Source of the DNA: Gemmatimonadota bacterium
GTDB taxonomy: Bacteria; ARS69
DNA length: 9,057 nt
Direction: 5' to 3'
Assembly (NCBI GenBank): GCA_021604925.1
Contig: BQJX01000075.1
Coordinates: 1 to 9,057 of the forward strand
Part shown: piece after piece, positions 1-8,165 of the stretch
How the letters are laid out: the number at the start of each line of letters is the position of its first letter
How positions within the stretch are numbered: position 1 is the first letter of the stretch
Position numbers and translations under genes: made by a program
The notes under the pieces: generated by a model
What the model saw: the letters and a program-made list of their open reading frames with translations, nothing else
Databases searched by the model: none
What the model was told of the DNA's origin: nothing

Positions 1-179
1 CCGTCCGTGGCCGCCACGTACAGGTGCGATCGGTATCCTTTGCGATCTTTGCGAACGGTTTGCACCGGAAACGCGCAGAGCGTTCCGTCCGGTGAAATGG
101 AGGCACCCTTCACGAACTTCAGGGAGAGCAGGTCCTCGATCTCGACGGGGCGTTTGCCCTTGGTTGCGGTGGCGGCCAC
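1..179 (-). CDS. S9-family (prolyl oligopeptidase-like) peptidase, N-terminal fragment
   Basis: The 59 visible residues run off the left edge of the window. After a short basic start (MAATATKGKRPVEIEDLLSL) comes a beta-propeller blade signature: ISPDGT at residues 28-33, then AF-VQTV, then YRSHLYVAATDG at 49-60. This phrase is typical of the first PD40/WD40-like blades of S9 serine peptidases (dipeptidyl aminopeptidase / acylaminoacyl peptidase), in which a propeller gates a C-terminal alpha/beta-hydrolase domain. That catalytic domain is not in the window, so activity cannot be judged. The start is forced: reading upstream in frame from the GTG at 177-179 there is no ATG, GTG or TTG before a TAA at 252-254. 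An AGGGGA ribosome site sits 4 bases upstream of the GTG. No signal peptide is seen, which suggests a cytoplasmic enzyme. The family could also be a non-peptidase PD40 propeller such as a TolB-like protein, but the motif order favours S9. Confidence 0.8.
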   Translation of the reverse strand, partial: MAATATKGKRPVEIEDLLSLKFVKGASISPDGTLCAFPVQTVRKDRKGYRSHLYVAATD

Positions 180-340
180 GGTTTCCCCTTGCTGGTGGGC
201 CCGGCGCCGGTACGCGTTCGCGATGCGTCGCCTGGGCGTCCTGGGGGCACGTTACCGCAGGAGGCCGCCCCGCGCGACGGTGACTTCAGGGGAGGGCCCG
301 GCGGGCCGATACCCAGCCAGACCCCCGGAGGAGTTTCCCC
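180..340. other. Divergent intergenic region between S9 peptidase and lipoprotein genes
   Basis: This 161-bp gap must hold the promoters of two diverging genes. I cannot assign clear -35/-10 boxes for either direction. On the plus strand there is a small GC hairpin (GGCCC-N3-GGGCC, 295-307) in the presumed leader of the lipoprotein gene, and a strong GGAGGAG ribosome site at 327-333, 7 bases before its ATG. Confidence 0.5.
184..189 (-). promoter_or_regulatory. Ribosome binding site of the S9 peptidase gene
   Basis: On the minus strand AGGGGA lies 4 bases before a GTG codon. It supports GTG as the true start, because no other start codon exists between this GTG and the in-frame upstream TAA at 252-254. 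Confidence 0.6.
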
Positions 341-982
341 ATGAACAGATTCATCGTTCCGCTCGCCCTCGTGGCGGCTGTTTCCCTGCTCGCCGCCTGC
401 TCGAGCACCACCACGGTCCAGGTTCCCCCGCAGATGGACCTGAGAACCTACGGCACCGTGGGCATGATCGAGTTCTCGTCGGACGCCCCCAACGACCTTC
501 GCCAGGAGGCGAGTCGCGAGTTCCTGGCCGCAATCCAGGCCGCCCAGCCGGGCGTGCCGGTGCTGGAACTCGGCAATGAGCGTCGGGTCCTGGATGCCGT
601 CGGTGGAAGCCGCATGGACCCGGAGACGATCCGTGCCATCGGCGAGTTGTACCATGTGGATGTGCTGGTCCACGGCGTCCTGGACGCGCAGGAGGTGCGC
701 CCCAAGGTCGCGATCGGCGGCAACGTGGAATCGCTGAGCGCCAAGGCCGAGATCGAGGGCTCGCTGGCGACCAAGATCTACGACACCCGGTCCGCCGCCA
801 CCGTGTGGACGGGCAACGCGCATGGCAAGGAGACCCTGGCCTCGCTGCGCGTGTCGGACGGCGGCCTGTCGGGCCTGGGTGCCGCCCATCCCGACGACGC
901 CCACGAGAAGCTGGTGCGGAACCTCGTGGCCAGTGCCACGCGCGACTTCCGGCCCAGCTACCTGCGCCAGAGAGTGCGCTAG
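341..982 (+). CDS. Predicted lipoprotein, CsgG/LpoB-like
   Basis: This 213-residue protein has a lipoprotein signal peptide: MNR, a hydrophobic stretch at 4-19, then the lipobox LAAC with Cys20 as the predicted lipidated residue. Ser at +2 is, by the enterobacterial Lol rule, compatible with outer-membrane sorting. The mature part opens with a low-complexity Ser/Thr linker, then a beta strand (YGTVGMIEFSS, 37-47), an amphipathic helix (53-68) and a second strand (VPVLELG, 72-78). Next come RRVLDAVGG, a helix ending in IRAIGELYHVDVLVHGVL (97-114), and a strand-rich part including LATKIYDTRSAATVWTG (142-158). The end is a helix and DFRPSY (202-207). This strand/helix order, with 'VDVLVHGVL' followed by a 'KIYD..SAATVW' strand, resembles CsgG / LpoB-type lipoproteins in general layout; I infer this from pattern only. 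The function is unknown. GGAGGAG precedes the ATG by 7 bases. It looks monocistronic, since a hairpin and a convergent operon follow. Confidence 0.85.
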   Translation: MNRFIVPLALVAAVSLLAACSSTTTVQVPPQMDLRTYGTVGMIEFSSDAPNDLRQEASREFLAAIQAAQPGVPVLELGNERRVLDAVGGSRMDPETIRAIGELYHVDVLVHGVLDAQEVRPKVAIGGNVESLSAKAEIEGSLATKIYDTRSAATVWTGNAHGKETLASLRVSDGGLSGLGAAHPDDAHEKLVRNLVASATRDFRPSYLRQRVR

Positions 983-996
983 CGCGCCGCCGGGAC

Positions 997-1022
997 GCCG
1001 GGCGGTGGCTTCGCCGCCCGGC
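997..1022. terminator. GC hairpin between convergent gene ends
   Basis: GCCGGGCGG (997-1005) pairs perfectly with CCGCCCGGC (1014-1022), a 9-bp all-GC stem around an 8-base loop. It starts 14 bases after the lipoprotein stop and about 56 bases beyond the oppF stop, so it could serve both directions. Neither side has the T run of a classical intrinsic terminator. The role is therefore inferred from position and stem strength. Confidence 0.45.
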
Positions 1023-1077
1023 CACCAAGCCAGCCCGACTCTGCCCCACGGCGGGCGGAGCGACCGCGGATCTCCGC

Positions 1078-2048
<971 letters not shown>

Positions 2049-2049
<1 letters not shown>

Positions 2050-3044
2050 CAGACAGCGCTCCGATCCGCGGACGTCACGGGGTGGTGGCACGCGACGTCA
2101 TGGCCGGCGTCCGATCGCTCCAGTGCCGGCTCGTGTTGCACGCACTGATCGGTGCTCTTGAAACAGCGGGGGCCGAACTTGCAACCGGGTGGCAACCGCA
2201 GCGGATTCGGAACCGTTCCGGGAATCTCCATGAGACGCGCGCCTCCGGCCTCGTGCATCTCCGGCAGTGACTGGAAGAGTCCGAACGTATACGGGTGACG
2301 GGACTTCTCGTAGAGCGTCTTCGTGTCCGTGTACTCCACGATCTTTCCCGCGTACATCACGGCGACATGATCGCTCATCTCCGCCACGACGCCGAGGTCG
2401 TGCGTGATCAGCAGGATGGACATTCCCATCTCCGCTTGCATCTCCCGCAGGAGGTCCAGGATCTGGGCCTGGATCGTGACGTCCAGCGCGGTGGTCGGCT
2501 CGTCCGCGATCAGCAGCTTGGGATCGCACGCCAGCGCCATGGCGATCATCACGCGCTGCTTCATCCCGCCCGACAACTGGTGCGGGTACTCGTCCACGCG
2601 CTGGGTCGGCGCGGGAATCCCCACCTTCTGCAGCATCTCGATCGAGTAGTCGCGGGCATCGCTCTTGTTCAGTCCGCGGTGAAGTCGCACGGTCTCGCCG
2701 ATCTGATCGCCCACCGTGAACACCGGATTCAGCGACGTCATGGGCTCCTGGAAGATCATGGCGATGTCGTTGCCCCGGACCTTGCGGAGTTCCTCGATCG
2801 ACAGCTTGAGCAGGTCGCGTCCTTCAAAGAGGATCTGCCCGCCCGCGTAGATCGCCGGCGGCTCCGGGTTCAGCTGCAGGATGCTCATGGCGGTCACGCT
2901 CTTGCCGCAGCCGGACTCGCCCACCACGCCCAGCGTCTCGCCCCGGCCGATCTCGTAGGTCACGCCGTCCACGGCCTTCACCAGGCCTTCGTCCGTTTCG
3001 AAGTGCGTGCGCAATCCCTCGATCCGCAGCAACGGCTCCGCCAT
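2049..3044 (-). CDS. oppD: Oligopeptide/dipeptide ABC importer ATP-binding protein OppD/DppD
   Basis: This 331-residue ATPase is the partner of OppF. Walker A GESGCGKS is at 42-49, the Q-loop at Gln99 (MIFQEPMTSLNP), signature LSGGMKQR at 157-164, and Walker B LLIADE at 177-182. ALDVTIQAQ follows at 186-194 and the switch His is at 215. 'QEPMTSLNP' and 'LSGGMKQR' are typical of the OppD/DppD branch, while the neighbour's 'QDPYASLNP' and 'GGQRQR' are typical of OppF/DppF. The C-terminal domain begins at HPYT (250-253) and again has four cysteines at 288, 294, 301 and 319, the same residue numbers as in OppF. The start at 3044 is chosen because the ATG overlaps the oppC stop in a TGATG, with AGGGAG 8 bases upstream; a longer in-frame reading adds 51 Arg-rich codons that belong to the oppC end. 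All ATPase motifs are intact. Confidence 0.96.
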
Positions 3045-4759
3045 CAGTCCGCTCCCTTCAACCGCGGATCGAGCGCGTCGCGCACGCCTTCGCCGATCAG
3101 GTTGTACAGCAACACGGTCAGGAAGATCAGCAGTCCCGGGAAGATCTGGATCCACCAGTGCTCCGAGGATCGGCTCTCGATGAAGAGCGAGCCCCACGAC
3201 GGAATGGGCAGCTGGATCCCGAACCCGAGAAACGACAGACCGGACTCGATCAGGATGCCGGCCGCCACCGAGAACGTGGCCGCCACCAGGACCGGGCTCA
3301 TGGCGTTCGGCAACACGTGGCGGAAGATCGTGCGCGCGTTGCGAACGCCCAGCGCCTCGCTCGCGACCACGAAGTCCTGCTCGCGCAGGCGAATGAACTC
3401 GCCGCGGACGAGGCGCGCCACGCCGGTCCAGCGCACGAGCCCGATCACCAGCATGATGTTGATGATGCTGGGACCCACGAACGCCACGAGAATCAGGATG
3501 AGAAAGAACACGGGGAACGTCTGCACGATCTCGATCAGGCGACTCAGTAGGATGTCCACCCAGCCGCCGTAGTAGCCGGCCAGACTGCCCACGATCACGC
3601 CGATGGTGACCAGCAGCGCCGTGGACACCAAACCGACCGCCAGACTCACGCGCCCTCCCCAGATGATCCGTGCCAGCAGATCGCGACCTAGGCTGTCCGT
3701 TCCCAGCGGATGGCGCAGGGCTCCGTTGTTGCCCACCTCCGCAAACTGGACCCGCACCGGTTTGGCCGGTTTGGGAAGCCGGGTCGTCACGTCAAAGCGC
3801 CCGGCGCGGGGCCCGTTGACGTAGTAGCCTTCGTCGCTGATCTCGGATTCGGGATGCCAGGTGGGCGGGCGGAAGTACTCCGAGTCGCTGCTCTCGGCGA
3901 TTCCGAACGGTACCCAGGGAAAGATCGCCCGCTCCGCCAGGATGCCGCCATCCGTGATCCCCGTCTTGTAGGTGCTCAGGAAGAAGTCCGAACTCTTCCC
4001 CTGCCAGACCAGCGCGGCCAGGATGGGAAGCGCGACCAGGGTCAGCATCTTCGGCCGGCGGGCCCTTCGGATCAGGAGTCGGTCGCCCTTCAGCGCCCAT
4101 CGATTGACGACCGGATTCCAGATCGGCCACAGGAGAACGATAGCCCACAGGGCCATGAAGTACACTTCCAGGCGTCCCAGGTTTTCCAGGACCGGCCAGG
4201 ATGTGAACGGCACCAGCGTCACGGTCCTGCCCGGCACCGCCGCCTCCCCGGGCACGGCCGGTTCCATCTCCACGCGGATGCGCTCCACCAGCGAGTGAAC
4301 GCGCTCGGCGTCCTCCGCCGTGAGATTGCCGCGGCGGACGTCCTGGATGGTCTGATCCAGCGCCGCCGCCAGCTCGTCCGGCAAGGCGCGGTCCTCGGGG
4401 TGCAGCTGCTGCCGAACGGAGTCGATCCGCGTGAGGATCGCGCTCCGCTCCGCCTCGATCGCCGCAAGGTTCAGGTCCGCCCCGGTCCCGATCCGCTCGA
4501 CCAGTCCGTTGGCGCCAAGCCGCATCTCCCGCACCGCCTTGCGGTAGCTCGCGGTGTCCACCGCCTTCAGGTACAAGGGGCGATCGTTCGCGATCAACGG
4601 AGCGTAGATCGCTGCCGCATACATCAGCACCAGGGCCACCAGAGAGATCCGGAACGTGCGGCGCTTGTTGAGCTGGGCCAGCACGATGTCCCAGTAGTCG
4701 CGGCTCTGGATCTTGGCCGGAACGGCGGCGCTCGGGGCGCCTTCGCGGTTCTCAGTCAT
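3044..4759 (-). CDS. oppC: Oligopeptide ABC importer permease OppC/DppC with a large N-terminal-half insertion
   Basis: Inner-membrane permease, 571 residues against roughly 300 for typical OppC/DppC. The conserved core is complete in the C-terminal 220 residues: HPLGTDSLGRD (350-360), membrane helices near 371-397, 406-429, 432-450, 489-512 and 537-556, and the ATPase-docking EAA loop ASEALGVRNARTIFRHVLPN (466-485). The first helix (about 36-55) is also normal. Between it and the core lie about 295 extra residues. They comprise a charged, helix-rich segment (about 60-195, with ERSAILTRIDSVRQQLHPED), a second hydrophobic helix (about 198-216), a basic loop (220-237, eight Arg/Lys), a third helix (about 238-255) and another extracytoplasmic segment (256-350) with AERAIFPWVPFGIAES. 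The positive loop fits the cytoplasmic side, giving eight membrane helices overall. The ATG at 4757-4759 follows GAGGA and overlaps the oppB end by 8 bp (ATGACTGA). The reading frame is continuous, with no sign of frameshift or gene fusion scar. Confidence 0.94.
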   Translation of the reverse strand: MTENREGAPSAAVPAKIQSRDYWDIVLAQLNKRRTFRISLVALVLMYAAAIYAPLIANDRPLYLKAVDTASYRKAVREMRLGANGLVERIGTGADLNLAAIEAERSAILTRIDSVRQQLHPEDRALPDELAAALDQTIQDVRRGNLTAEDAERVHSLVERIRVEMEPAVPGEAAVPGRTVTLVPFTSWPVLENLGRLEVYFMALWAIVLLWPIWNPVVNRWALKGDRLLIRRARRPKMLTLVALPILAALVWQGKSSDFFLSTYKTGITDGGILAERAIFPWVPFGIAESSDSEYFRPPTWHPESEISDEGYYVNGPRAGRFDVTTRLPKPAKPVRVQFAEVGNNGALRHPLGTDSLGRDLLARIIWGGRVSLAVGLVSTALLVTIGVIVGSLAGYYGGWVDILLSRLIEIVQTFPVFFLILILVAFVGPSIINIMLVIGLVRWTGVARLVRGEFIRLREQDFVVASEALGVRNARTIFRHVLPNAMSPVLVAATFSVAAGILIESGLSFLGFGIQLPIPSWGSLFIESRSSEHWWIQIFPGLLIFLTVLLYNLIGEGVRDALDPRLKGAD

Positions 4760-5762
4760 AGGCAATCCTCGGATCGACGAGCGCATAGGTGACGTCCGAG
4801 ATCAGGAACCCGACCAGCGTCATGAACGCGGATGCGGTCACCGTTCCCATGACGACGTTGTAGTCGCGCTGGACCAGACCCTCGAAGGCGTAGAGCCCCA
4901 TACCCGGAATCGTGAAGATGGTCTCCACGATCACGGAGCCACCGATGAGGATCGGCAGGATGCCGGCGAACAGCGTGACCACCGGAATGAGGCTGTTCCG
5001 CAGCGCGTGCTTGTAGACCACGACCCGTTCCGAGAGCCCCTTGGCGCGGGCGGTCCGGATGTAGTCCTGCCGGATCACCTCCAGCATTCCACCGCGCATC
5101 TGCCGGGACAGGTAGGCGAGGCCGCCGTAGGTCAGGACCGCCACGGGCAGGATCGCATGGTGCACCACGTCCATCACGTAGCGGAACGTGGTGAAGCTGG
5201 CCGCGTCCTTGTCGTGCAGTCCGAGTACGGGAAGCCAGCCCAGTCCCGTCTTCCCGAAGATCAGGATCAACATCAGGCCGGCCCAGAAGTTCGGCAACGA
5301 GTAGAGCAGGAACACCGAAAGCGTGGCCGTCTTGTCGGCCACGGATCCGCGTTTGACCGCGGTGAGGATCCCGATGGGAAGCGCGATCAGGTAGGAGAGG
5401 ATCACCGACACCAGCGAGAGCGGCACGGTCACCTGCATCCGTCGCCAGAGTTCATCCCGCACCTTCACGTTCGGCCGGAAGAACTCGTTGCCGAAGTCCA
5501 GGCGTGCGACCGAGCCGATCCAGTAGCCGTACTGAACCAGCAACGGTTCGTCCAACTTGTACTTCTTGCGGAACTTCGTGATGGCGTCTTCCATGTTGGA
5601 CTCGGCCTGCATGGCCGCGCCCTCGGCGCCCATGCCCACCGTCCCCACCGCCAACGTGGCCGGATCGCCGGGAGCCAGCCGCATCACGACGAACAACAGC
5701 AGCGTGATCCCGATCATCGTCGGGATCATGAGGAGAATCCTCCGCAGGACGTAGGAGACCAT
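4752..5762 (-). CDS. oppB: Oligopeptide/dipeptide ABC importer permease OppB/DppB
   Basis: This 336-residue inner-membrane permease forms the translocation pore with OppC. It starts with the typical MVSYVLRRILLMIPTMIGIT and first membrane helix (about 9-28), then RLAPGDPA (28-35). The extracytoplasmic segment contains KYKLDEPLLVQYGYW (67-81) and LDFGNEF. Further helices lie near 111-136, 146-170, 200-220, 258-280 and 306-328. The EAA loop that contacts an ATPase is ARAKGLSERVVVYKHALRN (238-256). The length is normal for the family and the protein ends DPRIAYD. The ATG lies 12 bp after the stop of the binding-protein gene; the ribosome site is weak (GGAA, 5 bases upstream). The end overlaps oppC by 8 bp, suggesting translational coupling. 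Confidence 0.96.
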   Translation of the reverse strand: MVSYVLRRILLMIPTMIGITLLLFVVMRLAPGDPATLAVGTVGMGAEGAAMQAESNMEDAITKFRKKYKLDEPLLVQYGYWIGSVARLDFGNEFFRPNVKVRDELWRRMQVTVPLSLVSVILSYLIALPIGILTAVKRGSVADKTATLSVFLLYSLPNFWAGLMLILIFGKTGLGWLPVLGLHDKDAASFTTFRYVMDVVHHAILPVAVLTYGGLAYLSRQMRGGMLEVIRQDYIRTARAKGLSERVVVYKHALRNSLIPVVTLFAGILPILIGGSVIVETIFTIPGMGLYAFEGLVQRDYNVVMGTVTASAFMTLVGFLISDVTYALVDPRIAYD

Positions 5763-5774
5763 TCCCGTTCCGGC

Positions 5775-7832
5775 CTAGGTGCTCGAACCGAGGGGCCGCG
5801 TGCCGGGCGTTCCCTCCGCGTAGTACATGTCCCGGAGTCGGTAGCCGGGGCTGAACTTGTAGAGCTTGACGCCGTGAAGGGCGCGGTTGAACGCGATCTT
5901 CTTGGGGACGTTCCAGCCGAAGAGGTACGGCTGCAGCTCATAAAGGCGGGCATGCAGGTCCATGTAGAGCAGGTGCCGCGCGTCCGGATCCAGCTCCTTG
6001 CGGATGGCATCGATCAGGCGATCCACTTCCGGATCCTGGAGCCCCGAGTGGTTGCTGGTACGGCGGTTCGGATCCGCTTCCTTGCTGTGCCAGAGCGAGA
6101 ACGGGTCGCTCTCCACGTCGGTCAGGGCCCAGGCGAGGTTGCAGGCATCGAAGTCGCGGTCCAGGATCCGCTCCAGGAACTGCGCCCACTCCATCGCCGT
6201 GATCTTCATGCTCACGCCGATCTTCTCGTACGACTCCTGCATCTTCTGCAGCAGCTTTTCCGAGGCCTTGTTGCCGCTCGGCATCAGGAACTCGATCTCG
6301 AGGTCCTCGCCGTCCTTGTCCACGATCCCGTTGCCGTCCCGGTCGTACCAGCCGGCCTCGGCCAGCAGTTCCTGCGCGCGCTCGATGTCGTAGGGCAACA
6401 GCTTCACATCGCGGTTGTAGCCCGGCCCGAACCAGAACTGCGAGCCGGTGGCCGGCAACGCCAGGCCCTCGTAGTTGGTGCGGATCCACTCCTTCACGTC
6501 GAACGCGTGGGCAAGCGCCGTGCGGACGCGGACGTCGGAGAGGTGGGGGCGGAACAGGTTCCATCCCGTGTAACCCAGGCTGCCGAGGTACGTGTACGAC
6601 TTGTAGAAGTTCTTGGTGAAGACTTCCTGCTGCGTGGCGGCGCCCATGAAGTCTTCCGACTTCACCCGGTCGAAGATGTCCACTTCGCCGTTCAGCAGCG
6701 CCTGGAACGCCAGGTTGTCATCGTCCACGTGGGTCCAGCGAAGCGTGTCCATGTACCCGGAGAACGCCGGGTCCTTGTTGTAGAAGCCGTCGAACTTCTT
6801 CGCTTCCAGGAAGCGGCCGCGCTCCCACTTGGTGAGTTGATACGGCCCCAGCCCCACCCAGTCGAGGTTGTGCGGGTTCTCGTTGATGTAGGTGCCCTGT
6901 TCGGCGTCCGTGGCGTCCGGGTTGTAGTCCGGGTTGTCGGGATCGTTCAGGTTGTAGAGATGGCTGGGCAGCAGCGTGAACGCGAGATCAAAGACCGCGA
7001 TCGCGCGGAAGTACTGCTCCTTGTAGAAGAAGCGGATCGCATCGGGACCCACGATCTCCGCGTTCGCCAGCATGGCCATGGTGGATCGCTTCTCGTCGCA
7101 GTCCACGTGCGGGTTGGAGTAGATGCTCCAGGAGAACAGCACGTCGTTCACATCGAACGGATGGCCGTCGTGCCAGAGGACGTCGTTGCGAAGATCGAAG
7201 GTGAACACCGTGCCGCGCTGGACCGACTCCACCTCGGACTTCAGGATCCGACGCTCAGGCAGCGTGTTGTGCGCGCTTCCCGGCGTGAGCAGGTACGCGT
7301 CGCCATCGTCCGTGACGTTCCCGTAGAGCATGCGCTGGCCCGAACTCTCCACGGCATCCGGCTGATCCCCCCCTTCGTTCAGGAGAACCATGTCCTCGAC
7401 CGTGTAGGCCGTGGCCATGGTGGGATCGTACTCCCAGGTGTCCAGGTTGAACTCGAGCAACGCCGAGTGGATCTCGCGGAGAACCCAGCGGATCACGGCC
7501 GAGTTCTCGGTGGCGAAGTTCAGGTTCGGTGGCTCGCTCGCGATGTGCTGGATCACCCGTCCGCCGAGCGCGGGCGTGACCGCCGCACCATCCGGATTGA
7601 AATAGTCCGCCGGCGGAACGTGCGGGCCGGCCAGGTCCAGTTCGGTCACGCCGGCTTGCGCGAGTTCCGGATCCATCGGACTGGTCGGTGCGTCCGCTCC
7701 GGACTGCTGGCTGCGGGCGCCGGAGTTCGCGTTGTCGGAGGAGCCGCCGCCACATCCGGCGAACAACCATCCGGTCGCGAGGACAACAAGGAGGAGCGAT
7801 GGGAGAGGCAGGCGAAGTCGTTGGCTGATCAT
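5775..7832 (-). CDS. oppA: Peptide-binding lipoprotein of the ABC importer (SBP_bac_5 family)
   Basis: Periplasmic substrate-binding protein, 685 residues where family members are usually about 500-560. A signal peptide (hydrophobic 10-25) ends in FAGC with Cys27 as predicted lipid anchor; a Gly/Ser/Asn-rich linker (28-52) follows. The family signature is clear: GGRVIQHIASEPPNLNF (90-106), and TVFTFDLRNDVLWHDGHPFD (208-227) followed by VNDVLFSW. Also typical are GLGPYQLTKWERGRFLEAKK (327-346), the RVRTALAHAFDVKEWI segment (435-450), DRDGNGIVDKDGED (497-510) and the C-terminal DPEVDRLIDAIRKELDPDAR (600-619). The extra length lies in the linker, in a segment at about 140-207 that usually is much shorter, and in loops near 295-325. 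An ATG preceded by GAGAG (5-base gap) sets the start. First gene of the operon. Bound substrate is unknown: the family also binds nickel, sugars and other ligands, so 'peptide' rests on the neighbours. Confidence 0.93.
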   Translation of the reverse strand: MISQRLRLPLPSLLLVVLATGWLFAGCGGGSSDNANSGARSQQSGADAPTSPMDPELAQAGVTELDLAGPHVPPADYFNPDGAAVTPALGGRVIQHIASEPPNLNFATENSAVIRWVLREIHSALLEFNLDTWEYDPTMATAYTVEDMVLLNEGGDQPDAVESSGQRMLYGNVTDDGDAYLLTPGSAHNTLPERRILKSEVESVQRGTVFTFDLRNDVLWHDGHPFDVNDVLFSWSIYSNPHVDCDEKRSTMAMLANAEIVGPDAIRFFYKEQYFRAIAVFDLAFTLLPSHLYNLNDPDNPDYNPDATDAEQGTYINENPHNLDWVGLGPYQLTKWERGRFLEAKKFDGFYNKDPAFSGYMDTLRWTHVDDDNLAFQALLNGEVDIFDRVKSEDFMGAATQQEVFTKNFYKSYTYLGSLGYTGWNLFRPHLSDVRVRTALAHAFDVKEWIRTNYEGLALPATGSQFWFGPGYNRDVKLLPYDIERAQELLAEAGWYDRDGNGIVDKDGEDLEIEFLMPSGNKASEKLLQKMQESYEKIGVSMKITAMEWAQFLERILDRDFDACNLAWALTDVESDPFSLWHSKEADPNRRTSNHSGLQDPEVDRLIDAIRKELDPDARHLLYMDLHARLYELQPYLFGWNVPKKIAFNRALHGVKLYKFSPGYRLRDMYYAEGTPGTRPLGSST

Positions 7833-8165
7833 GGATTCTCTCGTTTGCGGCGGCTGGTGACAGGAGTTGGGATCGGACGGATGAATGTAGCGAGCCCAGG
7901 GGGGCTCTGTCGATCACAACGGGCGATTCCGGCCGGAAATGGGACAGAAGATGGCCCGGCGGGGACGAGACCGGCCCGCGGCCCCCGGCACCGGCCGACG
8001 CCCGATCCGCCCTGATCCGCGCCAAGAGCGCGCCAGGCCGCTCCGAGAGCGGATACGGTGGCGCGCGCGGGGGTCGCGCGGTAGTGTTCCGGGCAGCATG
8101 TGTCCCCGCTACCCGAAATGAAGACCCGGGCAGCGTGAATCTCCCACCGGAACGGAGGAAGCCCC
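7833..8165. other. Divergent intergenic region between oppA and the zinc-ribbon gene
   Basis: I see no convincing gene in these 333 bp. The part near oppA holds the candidate promoter and inverted repeat at 7884-7913. The middle (about 7950-8080) is very GC-rich, with a CG-repeat stretch at 8062-8080 that can pair with itself. Near the plus-strand gene a 12-base direct repeat, CCGGGCAGC(A/G)TG, occurs at 8089-8100 and 8126-8137. GGAGGAA at 8154-8160 is the ribosome site of the downstream gene. Confidence 0.55.
7884..7913 (-). promoter_or_regulatory. Possible sigma-70-type promoter of the opp operon with a palindromic spacer
   Basis: On the minus strand TCGACA (7908-7913; 5 of 6 to TTGACA) is followed after 18 bp by TACATT (7884-7889; 4 of 6 to TATAAT). 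Transcription would begin roughly 45 bases before the oppA ATG. Sixteen of the 18 spacer bases form the inverted repeat GAGCCC-N4-GGGCTC (7892-7907), which could be an operator. This is a match by eye in a GC-rich genome whose promoter consensus is unknown. Confidence 0.35.

Noticed and set aside
119..1049. Long minus-strand open frames opposite the lipoprotein gene
   Set aside because: They lack ribosome sites and domain features and have skewed Arg/Gly/Pro/His content. The plus-strand frame has a lipoprotein signal peptide and a strong ribosome site.
2295..3572. A plus-strand open frame of 425 codons antisense to oppD and oppC
   Set aside because: Same composition effect; the minus strand encodes all the ATPase and permease motifs here and no recognisable domain appears in the plus frame.
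3044..4759. OppC as a fusion of two genes or a frameshifted pair
   Set aside because: One continuous frame with one set of core permease motifs; the additional helices match no second permease core, and membrane topology stays consistent.
6303..6344. EF-hand-like loop DRDGNGIVDKDGED in the binding protein as a calcium sensor
   Set aside because: A D-x-DGDG loop at this place is common in SBP_bac_5 proteins. It may bind calcium structurally, but it does not suggest a separate regulatory domain.
4713..8015. A plus-strand open frame of about 1,100 codons antisense to oppA, oppB and the start of oppC
   Set aside because: It is rich in His, Arg, Val and Gln without domain motifs, and lies opposite three well-conserved genes. 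It arises because GC-rich codon use on the minus strand removes stop codons from the complementary frame.
8062..8080. CG-repeat hairpin as a riboswitch or small RNA
   Set aside because: Alternating CG pairs with itself by chance, and no known riboswitch elements or terminator follow.
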